From positions 1 through 5,353 of the forward strand of contig CAZXUK010000040.1 of assembly GCA_964644045.1 (NCBI GenBank): DNA of 5,353 nt. The letters run 5' to 3'. This document shows positions 1-5,353 of this stretch, in pieces. Under the pieces are notes generated by a model that was not told where the DNA came from, did no database searches, and saw nothing but the letters and a program-made list of their open reading frames with translations. The first letter of the stretch is position 1. The number at the start of each line of letters is the position of its first letter. The translations under genes were made by a program, and so were the position numbers. Source of the stretch: JAIOTG01 sp964644045. Lineage in GTDB: Bacteria; Patescibacteriota; Patescibacteriia; Patescibacteriales; JAGXOH01.

Positions 1-55
1 AGAAGATGGCCACTACTTCATAGACAGGGAAGGCAAGCAAATAGCCGGACCTTTT
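1..55. repeat. Exact 55-bp copy of 5090-5144 at the left window edge
   Basis: Bases 1-55 match 5090-5144 without a mismatch, including the gat spelling of the Asp codon that no other unit in the left array uses. The match breaks at the next base (A at 56, C at 5145). A repeat that starts at the window edge and is exactly 55 bases long suggests an assembly branch node and not a biological boundary. Confidence 0.9.
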
Positions 56-946
56 AAATGGATCGATTCTTTCAGCGAAGGCCGGGCCCCGGTGGTAAAA
101 GAAGACGGCCGCTACTTCATAGACAAGGAAGGCAAGGAAATAGCCGGACCTTTTGAATGGACCGGTTCTTTCAGCGAAGGCCGGGCTTGGGTGGAAAAAG
201 AAGACGGCCGCTACTTCATAGACAAGGAAGGCAAGGAAATAGCCGGGCCTTTTCAAGATGCCTTTTCTTTCAGCGAAGGCCGGGCCCCGGTGGAAAAAGA
301 AGACGGCCACTACTTCATAGACAGGGAAGGCAAGCAAATAGCCGGACCTTTTCGAGGTGCCTTTTCTTTCAGCGAAGGCCGGGCCCGGGTGAAAAAAGAA
401 GACGGCCGCTATTTCATAGACAAGGAAGGCAAGCAAATAGCCGGACCTTTTAAATTGGCCGATTCTTTCAGCGAAGGCCGGGCCCATGTGCAAAAAGAAG
501 ACGGCGACTACTTCATAGACAGGGAAGGCAAGCAAATAGCCGGACCTTTTCGAAGCGCCGGTTTTTTCAGCGAAGGCCGGGCCCATGTGGAAAAAGAAGA
601 CGGCCGCTATTTCATAGACAGGGAAGGCAAGGAAATAGCCGGACCTTTTCGAGGTGCCCGTCCTTTCAGCGAAGGCCTGGCCCCGGTGGAAAAAGAAGAC
701 GGCCACTACTTCATAGACAGGGAAGGCAAGCAAATAGCCGGACCTTTTCGAGGTGCCCGTCCTTTCAGCGAAGGCCTGGCTTGGGTGAAAAAAGAAGACG
801 GCCACTACTTCATAGACAGGGAAGGCAAGGAAATAGCCGGACCTTTTCGAGGTGCCCGTCCTTTCAGCGAAGGCCTGGCCCGGGTGGAAAAAAGGGACGG
901 TAAAGAAATATATATTGATAAGTTCGGCCGAGAATTCGGCAGTTAT
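2..946 (+). repeat. Tandem array of 99-bp WG-repeat units (9 full + 1 partial)
   Basis: Units begin at about 2, 101, 200, 299, 398, 497, 596, 695 and 794, and a degenerate final unit runs 893-946. Each full unit is 99 bp, or 33 codons. Framework codons are almost identical between units, with few silent changes (gac/gat, tac/tat, gga/ggg). Differences cluster at fixed codons: the residue after EDG (H, R or D), the residue after FID (R or K), E or Q after EGK, the four residues after GPF, R or L after FSEG, and the residue after the next Ala (P, W, R or H). Units 7 to 9 share the same GPF-following sequence and look like the most recent duplication. The last unit loses the consensus and probably caps the fold. 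Confidence 0.92.
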
Positions 947-949
947 TAA
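2..949 (+). CDS. WG-repeat protein, C-terminal part (5' end outside window)
   Basis: The reading frame is open from base 2, so the GTG at 92 is an internal valine codon and not a start; the true start lies left of the window. The visible 315 residues are nine complete 33-residue repeats plus a shortened tenth that ends in GSY and TAA. Each repeat follows EDG-x-YFID-x-EGK-[EQ]-IAGPF, four variable residues, then FSEG-[RL]-A-x-V. This is the WG/KWG-repeat pattern, with the usual Gly-Tyr-Ile-Asp core written as YFID. No signal peptide or membrane segment is visible, though the N-terminus is missing. WG repeats are thought to form beta-rich solenoids or propellers used for binding; no enzymatic activity can be assigned. 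The AAA+ gene at the right edge carries the same repeats in the same phase, so this may be the missing tail of that gene or of a paralogue. The family call is firm; the ligand is unknown. Confidence 0.9.
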   Translation, partial: EDGHYFIDREGKQIAGPFKWIDSFSEGRAPVVKEDGRYFIDKEGKEIAGPFEWTGSFSEGRAWVEKEDGRYFIDKEGKEIAGPFQDAFSFSEGRAPVEKEDGHYFIDREGKQIAGPFRGAFSFSEGRARVKKEDGRYFIDKEGKQIAGPFKLADSFSEGRAHVQKEDGDYFIDREGKQIAGPFRSAGFFSEGRAHVEKEDGRYFIDREGKEIAGPFRGARPFSEGLAPVEKEDGHYFIDREGKQIAGPFRGARPFSEGLAWVKKEDGHYFIDREGKEIAGPFRGARPFSEGLARVEKRDGKEIYIDKFGREFGSY

Positions 950-1012
950 AAGATCCGGCAACCTTTAACTTCGGCGATTATATATTTTTGTGAGTTCAAA
1001 TAAATATTTAAT
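950..1012 (+). promoter_or_regulatory. A/T-rich leader of the VWA gene, possible promoter
   Basis: This 63-base spacer separates the WG gene from the VWA gene. It contains TATATTTTTG at 981-990, which includes TATTTTTG (983-990), a match to the TAnnTTTG -7 element used in Bacteroidota; TATATT could also be read as a -10 box. No convincing -35 or -33 partner stands at the right distance. The bases before the ATG at 1013 are purely A/T and carry no Shine-Dalgarno sequence. I see no hairpin with a U-tract that would end transcription from the upstream gene, so this could equally be read-through inside an operon. Confidence 0.25.
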
Positions 1013-3208
1013 ATGGATTTTAACCCGGAAAAAATTAATTCTAATTCTCAACCTCGGGAAGAAACTTTGAATTCTGATTTTTCAGAACAGATATATGAAC
1101 ACAGTTTAGGCAAGAAGGAAAAACAGATCCTGGAAGAGTTCAGCGAGGAGCAACAAGAGACCATTAAGGAAAAACAGGAGATCTTATCCCCCTTATGTTA
1201 TCATATCGGCAAGGATTTTAAGATTCCGGTGGAGCTCAATCAGCCCGGCAAGGGTTGGGAGTGGGATTTTAAAAAGAATGTGGTCAGAATAGACCCTCAG
1301 GATTTACTGGAGATGCCCATGGATTATTTGCGTTTTGTCATATCACATGAAGCCGGACATAGGCGTATTTCCAGAACCGAGTTCATCCCTAAAGAGGAGT
1401 GGCAACAACAAGGTTTTTCTTTTATGATGAATGCCATAGAGGATCCCAGGGATAATAATTTCGTGGCCGAGAGTTATCCCAAATTCAAAGAACATATGAG
1501 TCTGGCCTATGAACACGATCTGGATGTAGAAGAAAAACACAAACAAAAAGCGCAACAAAAGTTGGGCTACGAACCCCGTTTTATGCAAGCCGGTTTTGAA
1601 TATATCAAACAATGGTTCCGCGATGTTCAAAAGCAAGAGATCGAGGTCGGCGAGGATCTCCCACCGGAAGTTAAAGAAGTGGTGGAAAAAACTATAGCCG
1701 AGGCCCAAAAGTCTTGGTGGACCTACCCTTCCAAAAAAGAAGCGGACTCAGCGGAGAAAAATATCACCAAATATGCCAAGACCTCTTACGAAATCAACCG
1801 CGATCGGATCTGGCCGGAGTTCCAAAAATTGGTGGAAATGGACAAAGAGGATCAACAAATGCAAGAGTTCTTGCAGGATATGCAAAAACAGCAGGGGCAG
1901 GAACAAGAAAGCCAAATACCCGAGGAGTTGGACCAAGAATTAACGGAAGAAGAAAAACAAAAATTGCAAGAAGAATTGGATAAGTCTTCCTCGCCGGAAA
2001 AAGAAGGAGAAGAAAGTGAAGGGGGAGAAGGAGATAATGAAGGAGAATCGGAAGGGGAGGAATCCTCGGAACAATCAAGCCAAGAAGGAAAACCGGTGGA
2101 TCTGGATTCTCTTCCCGAGGAGTTAAAAGAAAAGATCAAAAAGCACCTGGAAGAATTGCCGGAAGAGAAGAAACAGGAATTGGAAGAAAAAGCCGAACAG
2201 TCACTAAAAGAATTTGAAAAGGATATCAATCAAGAATTGGAAGGGGAATTAAATGAGAATCCGGAACAAAGAGAAGAAAGGAAAGAGCAAGGAGAAGAAA
2301 AAGACGAGGATCAAGAACAACAAGATCAGGATAAAAAAGATAAAGAGCGACAAGAAGCTTCGGCGGCCGCGGAAGAATACAAGAAAAAAGTGGAACAAAT
2401 AATGGACAAAGAAAACCAAGATGTTTACCGTCAATACAGGCAAGAAGTGTTGCCGTTGATAAAAGAATTGGAGCACAAATTAAGAAGAATATTTGTGGCC
2501 CGGAGGCAGGGAGATTGGCAGAGCGGGTACAAAAAAGGCAAAAAAATAGATATCGGTAAACGGATGCAGGAAAAAGCCAAAGGCATTCCGGCCACCGAGA
2601 GCAGATCTTGGAAAAAAAGGACCGTGCCCACGGAAAGCGATTATGCCATTAGCTTGTTGGTGGATCTTTCCGGTTCCATGAAAAAAAGGGATAAAATTGA
2701 AGAGACCTTCAAAAGTGTAATTGTGATAGCCGAGGTTTTGAATAGATTGTCCATTAAAACCGAGATCCTGGGATTCAATGATAGATTATATGAGTATAAA
2801 AGTTTTCAACAGTCCAAATTGGAAGAGGCCAGACAAAAAATGGGCAATATGCTTCAAGAAGTGAGGTCGGACAGAGCACTATGTAACGATGACGGCTGGG
2901 CTCTCAAAGAGGCCTCCCAAAGGCTTGGAGACCAAAGAGAACAAGAAAAATTCCTGCTTGCTTTTTCCGACGGAATTCCGGAAGAGTCTGACCAACACTC
3001 CGGCCCGGAATACAATCTTTCCAGAGTGGTCCAAGAGTTAACCCAAAAAACGGATCAGAAATTGGTAGGGCTGGGTATCGGCCAAGGAACGGATCATGTA
3101 GAAAAATATTATCCCAACCATATAGCGGATATTCCGGTGGACGAAATGCCCAAGCAATTGGTTGAACTTTTAAAAGATTTAATTGAAAATTATCAAAAAT
3201 TCCAATAA
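1013..3208 (+). CDS. CobT/NorD-like VWA protein with N-terminal HExxH metallopeptidase-like domain
   Basis: The protein is 731 residues long with three parts. Residues about 55-270 contain HEAGH (112-116) and, 24 residues later, NAIED (140-144); E143 could be a third zinc ligand, as in gluzincin-type folds. Residues about 280-450 are a Glu/Gln/Lys-rich low-complexity linker. A basic segment (about 486-525) leads into a VWA domain (about 541-725) with the MIDAS motif DLSGS (551-555), an NDDG-x-AL segment (625-630) like the DGEAL region of CobT, and FSDG (651-654). This layout matches the VWA partners of MoxR-class ATPases (CobT, NorD, CbbO), where the MIDAS metal contacts the client or the ATPase. 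The AAA+ gene two genes downstream is the expected partner. There is no signal peptide, so it should be cytoplasmic. Whether it cleaves protein is unknown: HExxH could be structural. The ATG at 1013 is the first in frame after the A/T-rich leader. Confidence 0.88.
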   Translation: MDFNPEKINSNSQPREETLNSDFSEQIYEHSLGKKEKQILEEFSEEQQETIKEKQEILSPLCYHIGKDFKIPVELNQPGKGWEWDFKKNVVRIDPQDLLEMPMDYLRFVISHEAGHRRISRTEFIPKEEWQQQGFSFMMNAIEDPRDNNFVAESYPKFKEHMSLAYEHDLDVEEKHKQKAQQKLGYEPRFMQAGFEYIKQWFRDVQKQEIEVGEDLPPEVKEVVEKTIAEAQKSWWTYPSKKEADSAEKNITKYAKTSYEINRDRIWPEFQKLVEMDKEDQQMQEFLQDMQKQQGQEQESQIPEELDQELTEEEKQKLQEELDKSSSPEKEGEESEGGEGDNEGESEGEESSEQSSQEGKPVDLDSLPEELKEKIKKHLEELPEEKKQELEEKAEQSLKEFEKDINQELEGELNENPEQREERKEQGEEKDEDQEQQDQDKKDKERQEASAAAEEYKKKVEQIMDKENQDVYRQYRQEVLPLIKELEHKLRRIFVARRQGDWQSGYKKGKKIDIGKRMQEKAKGIPATESRSWKKRTVPTESDYAISLLVDLSGSMKKRDKIEETFKSVIVIAEVLNRLSIKTEILGFNDRLYEYKSFQQSKLEEARQKMGNMLQEVRSDRALCNDDGWALKEASQRLGDQREQEKFLLAFSDGIPEESDQHSGPEYNLSRVVQELTQKTDQKLVGLGIGQGTDHVEKYYPNHIADIPVDEMPKQLVELLKDLIENYQKFQ
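1850..2362 (+). other. Acidic low-complexity linker inside the VWA protein
   Basis: Residues about 280-450 are almost entirely Glu, Gln, Lys, Asp, Ser and Gly, with a Ser/Gly/Glu-only core near 325-357. The segment is probably part disordered, part charged helix or coiled coil, for example around 366-410. Acidic linkers in this position are known in CobT and NorD-type proteins, so it is expected for the family. It also explains why the other frames here stay open on both strands. Confidence 0.8.
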
Positions 3209-3242
3209 AATTAAATAATTAATTAATCATTAATTTATAACT
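3209..3242. repeat. A/T-only spacer with a 15-bp palindrome
   Basis: The spacer between the VWA gene and the 137-residue gene is 34 bases long and nearly all A/T. It holds a perfect inverted repeat at 3221-3235, AATTAAT-C-ATTAATT, which could be a protein-binding site. In sequence this A/T-rich such palindromes arise easily by chance. There is no G+C stem for an intrinsic terminator and no Shine-Dalgarno sequence before the ATG at 3243. Confidence 0.35.
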
Positions 3243-3656
3243 ATGCCACAAGACACACTCCAACAATTTTTAAGCTACACCTCCGGCCAAAAGGAAATTC
3301 CTTTGGTGATCGCTCCTGACGAGCAAGGGCAAAAAAATACCGAACAAGAATTGGAAAAACAAGGTTTTGAAAAAACCGAAGATATAGCGGATCTGTTGAA
3401 CAAGCTTCAACAAAAAGGGTCCTACTATTTCTCCGTATCCGGTGAAGACGATCTTAAAAAGATCTATGATCTGGTGGTTCAATACCCCATGAACCAGATC
3501 CAAATGCTTGTCCCCGGCGAGCATGAAAAACGGATAATAGAACCGGATTACCCAAACTTGTCCGTAGTATTTTTAATTTCCAAGGAAACTTTGGAAAAAA
3601 TCCAAAAACAAGGATTCAATTTGCTTGCCAAAGTTGGCATCACCTATCAAATTTAA
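3243..3656 (+). CDS. Uncharacterised 137-residue soluble protein
   Basis: I do not recognise a family. The protein has no signal peptide, membrane helix, cysteine or metal motif. Hydrophobic stretches that look like strands (residues 19-25, 61-66, 86-92, 106-113 and 127-137) alternate with polar, Lys/Gln/Glu-rich helices (about 30-58, 67-80, 114-124), suggesting a compact alpha/beta domain. It lies 34 bases after the VWA gene and 39 bases before the AAA+ gene, on the same strand with the same kind of A/T leader, so it is probably co-transcribed and may be an adaptor, regulator or client of the AAA+/VWA pair; that role is inferred from position alone. Codon use resembles the VWA gene. Like the next gene it begins Met-Pro-Gln. 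The start is the first ATG after the spacer; no SD sequence supports it. It is likely a real gene because it fills the gap exactly and has ordinary amino-acid composition. Confidence 0.75.
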   Translation: MPQDTLQQFLSYTSGQKEIPLVIAPDEQGQKNTEQELEKQGFEKTEDIADLLNKLQQKGSYYFSVSGEDDLKKIYDLVVQYPMNQIQMLVPGEHEKRIIEPDYPNLSVVFLISKETLEKIQKQGFNLLAKVGITYQI

Positions 3657-3695
3657 AACATCGTCCAATAAAACCATAATAATAATTTTAAACTT
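3657..3695 (+). promoter_or_regulatory. A/T-rich leader of the AAA+ gene, no Shine-Dalgarno
   Basis: This 39-base spacer is A/T-rich, with ATAATAATAATT-type sequence just before the ATG at 3696, and lacks any purine-rich SD element. No clear promoter pair or terminator hairpin is visible. It resembles the other two leaders in the window, which suggests that initiation here relies on unstructured A/T-rich mRNA and not on 16S rRNA pairing. Confidence 0.3.
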
Positions 3696-5353
3696 ATGCC
3701 CCAAAACAAATTCGAAAGCATGAGAGGGCCTTCTTCGGGAGAAGAGGAAAAGGAAGAGAAAGAGAAAACCACGGACGGGGAACAGACCGAGACCGAAGAA
3801 GGATCTCCGGAACAAGAGAACTCTCCTATCCGGGAAACACCGGAGAGTATCTCCTACCTGGGAGTGGAATTGCCCAAGGCGGAGGATCCGGACCCCGAGA
3901 TCGTGGAACCGAGGGAAAGATACGAGAACTATATCAATTATCAATACGCTCTGGAGCTCCAGCAGAAAATAGCCGTCTCCTGGAAAGAAGGCGAGCCCGT
4001 CCTCCTGGAAGGGGGCACCAGTTTGGGCAAGACCACCACTATTCGGAAAATGGCCTCGGAATTGGGTTACGAGGTCCATTATGTCAATTTGAACGGGCAA
4101 ACGGACGTGGAGGATCTCATGGGTAGACATATCGCCAATCCGGACAAAACCTCTGAAAACGATCCGGAATATATTTTCGCCGAAGGCGAGATCACCCGGG
4201 GGTTAAGGCAAGAGAAGGGAAAGAAAAAGATAATAATTCTGGACGAGATCAACGCCGCCCATTCGGCCATACTCAAGAGATTGAATGAGGTTCTAGACGG
4301 TCTGGACAAGAACGGAGAGGTAACCCTGCCCGAAGACGCTTCCGAAAGGGTTTCCGTCAGCAAGGAGCATACCAAAGTGGCGGGGTTGATGAACCCGCCG
4401 GGAGAGGGATACGAAGGGGTGAACCCCATCAGCAAGGAACTGCTCCGCCGGTGGAACTACCAAAAGGAACCCGGCGAACTCCCGCCCAAAGCCTTCTCCT
4501 ATATGAGAAAGGCCAGAAGGGGAAAGCTTCCCCGGACCGAAGAGGCCCCGGAAGAGATGTTTCTCTATTCCAACGAAGGCGATCTTGACCTGGAACAACT
4601 GGAGGAGATCCCCGGCTATGACCAGATAGAGGAGCAATTCGAGGAATTCCACCGGAGCGCCAAAAAACTCCTGGAGGAGCAAGAAATAGCCGAAGACCAG
4701 CCCCAGGAGATCATGTTTGACGACCACGAAGAACTCCGCCGCTTCCAGCAGTTCATCCTCCGCTACTACAACGGGGATATCACCGAGACCGCCCAGAGGG
4801 CCCTCCGCTTCTATTACGCCGGCAAACTACAGGACCAAAAGGACAAACAAAAACTGGAAGAGCTTATCAACTATATCCACTACGAGTCGCCCTCGGACTC
4901 CAGAAGACGATCGGTGGAAGATGAAACTAAAGAGGAAGAACGATCCCCGGAAGATCCGGAACGAGAAACTTTTTCTTCGGAAGAAGAAAAGGATTACGAA
5001 GAAGAGATAAACTTCCGTTCCCGCTTAGCCAGAGAGAACGGTTACGAGTGGGTAGGAGAGTTCAACGAAGGCCCGGCCCTGGCAAAAAAAGAAGATGGCC
5101 ACTACTTCATAGACAGGGAAGGCAAGCAAATAGCCGGACCTTTTCAAAATGCCGGTTCTTTCAGCGAAGGCCTGGCCCTGGCAAAAAAAGAAGACGGCGA
5201 CTACTTCATAGACAGTGAAGGCAAGGAAATAGCCGGACCTTTTCGAAATGCCTTTTCTTTCAGCGAAGGCCGGGCCCATGTGGAAAAAGAAGGCGGCCAC
5301 TACTTCATAGACAGTGAAGGCAAGGAAATAGCCGGACCTTTTCGAAATGCCTT
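3696..5353 (+). CDS. MoxR-type AAA+ ATPase fused to C-terminal WG repeats (3' end outside window)
   Basis: The frame stays open from ATG 3696 to the right edge, giving 552 codons with no stop. Residues 1-75 are a charged, probably disordered tail. The AAA+ core (about 80-260) has Walker A G-GTSL-GKT (106-113), Walker B IIILDEIN (179-186), a sensor-1 Asn in LMNPPGEG (N233) and a likely arginine finger in ELLRRW (R251/R252). A helical lid is plausible around 340-395. This fits the MoxR/AAA_5 class (NorQ, CbbQ, CobS), ring ATPases that work with VWA partners; the VWA gene lies two genes upstream. After an acidic linker (about 396-440) comes a half WG unit (about 450-465), then repeats at 466-498 and 499-531 and a third cut by the edge. 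The WG tail is an unusual addition to this class. ATG 3720 (M9) is an alternative start. The bases are visibly more G/C-rich than in the two preceding genes. Confidence 0.9.
   Translation, partial: MPQNKFESMRGPSSGEEEKEEKEKTTDGEQTETEEGSPEQENSPIRETPESISYLGVELPKAEDPDPEIVEPRERYENYINYQYALELQQKIAVSWKEGEPVLLEGGTSLGKTTTIRKMASELGYEVHYVNLNGQTDVEDLMGRHIANPDKTSENDPEYIFAEGEITRGLRQEKGKKKIIILDEINAAHSAILKRLNEVLDGLDKNGEVTLPEDASERVSVSKEHTKVAGLMNPPGEGYEGVNPISKELLRRWNYQKEPGELPPKAFSYMRKARRGKLPRTEEAPEEMFLYSNEGDLDLEQLEEIPGYDQIEEQFEEFHRSAKKLLEEQEIAEDQPQEIMFDDHEELRRFQQFILRYYNGDITETAQRALRFYYAGKLQDQKDKQKLEELINYIHYESPSDSRRRSVEDETKEEERSPEDPERETFSSEEEKDYEEEINFRSRLARENGYEWVGEFNEGPALAKKEDGHYFIDREGKQIAGPFQNAGSFSEGLALAKKEDGDYFIDSEGKEIAGPFRNAFSFSEGRAHVEKEGGHYFIDSEGKEIAGPFRNA
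5091..5353 (+). repeat. Right-hand WG-repeat array, cut by the window edge
   Basis: Two full 99-bp units (5091-5189 and 5190-5288) and 65 bases of a third encode the C-terminal part of the AAA+ fusion. A degenerate half unit (about 5043-5090, containing FNEGPALAKK) precedes them. The units match the left array in length, phase and framework codons. They differ in having Ser after FID in two units, LALAKK at the end of the first, and QNAG or RNAF after GPF. Unit 3 has EGG in place of EDG. Confidence 0.9.
5299..5353. repeat. Exact 55-bp copy of 5200-5254 at the right window edge
   Basis: The last 55 bases equal 5200-5254, one 99-bp unit upstream. The base just before differs (C at 5298, G at 5199), so the match is exactly 55 bases long and ends at the window edge. 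It mirrors the 55-base match at the left edge and supports an assembly break with k=55. Confidence 0.9.

Noticed and set aside
2..892. CRISPR array
   Set aside because: The 99-bp units are contiguous coding sequence in frame with no spacers between short repeats.
910..945. Terminator hairpin at the WG gene end (ttcggccga and ttcggc segments)
   Set aside because: The self-complementary stretch lies inside the coding sequence, is short, and lacks a following T-tract.
92..949. GTG at 92 as the start of the WG-repeat gene
   Set aside because: The same frame is open back to base 2 and encodes another perfect repeat unit; GTG is the conserved Val codon of the unit and has no ribosome binding site.
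1794..2229. Minus-strand and shifted-frame open frames over the acidic linker of the VWA protein
   Set aside because: They are Ser-, Leu- or Phe-rich shadows of gaa/gag/aaa/caa repeats, which contain few stop codons in other frames.
3201..3673. Shared 10-mer TCCAATAAAA at 3201-3210 and 3664-3673 as a regulatory repeat
   Set aside because: The first copy overlaps the last codons and stop of the VWA gene, and a 10-base match in A-rich sequence can be chance.
3573..4130. 185-codon minus-strand frame across the 137-residue gene end and the AAA+ gene
   Set aside because: It overlaps two well-supported plus-strand genes, encodes a Phe/Leu/Arg-rich sequence typical of the reverse of Glu/Lys-rich coding DNA, and has no known motif.
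4293..4727. Minus-strand frame of 144 codons inside the AAA+ gene
   Set aside because: The plus-strand frame holds the sensor-1 and arginine-finger region of a clear AAA+ protein; the reverse frame has no motif or start signal.
5025..5300. Minus-strand frame over the right WG array with its own repeat
   Set aside because: It repeats only because the plus-strand DNA repeats; the plus-strand translation gives recognisable WG units.

Overview
The window is bacterial DNA with four protein-coding genes on the plus strand and almost no spare sequence. In order they are the 3' end of a WG-repeat gene (2-949), a 731-residue protein with an HExxH motif and a VWA domain (1013-3208), a 137-residue protein of unknown function (3243-3656), and a MoxR-type AAA+ ATPase (3696 to beyond the right edge). 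The last gene has no stop codon in the window, so a simple start-to-stop scan misses it. I see no RNA genes, transposases, CRISPR arrays or replication genes.

The spacers are 63, 34 and 39 bases long, all on one strand and very A/T-rich, which fits one operon. None of the three visible starts has a Shine-Dalgarno sequence. Together with the lysine/glutamate-rich proteins this suggests an uncultivated bacterium from a lineage that rarely uses SD pairing, such as Patescibacteria (CPR) or Bacteroidota. That assignment is weak.

Functionally, a MoxR-class AAA+ ATPase next to a VWA protein is the known layout of NorQ/NorD, CbbQ/CbbO and CobS/CobT machines. In these the ATPase ring remodels a client that the VWA subunit grips through a metal-dependent site. 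Here the VWA protein also carries HEAGH, a possible zinc-metalloprotease motif. The ATPase runs in frame into a C-terminal array of 33-residue WG repeats. The same repeats fill the left edge of the window. Their framework is nearly invariant at DNA level, while the differences pile up at a few fixed codon positions. This looks like a modular, fast-evolving recognition surface attached to a AAA+/VWA engine.

Both window ends are suspicious. The first 55 bases are an exact copy of 5090-5144, and the last 55 are an exact copy of 5200-5254, each ending in a mismatch at exactly base 56. This is what a de Bruijn assembler with k=55 leaves when a contig breaks in a repeat. The window is therefore probably a whole contig broken inside WG arrays. 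The left-edge WG tail may be the missing 3' end of the AAA+ gene (a circular or tandemly duplicated locus) or belong to a close paralogue.
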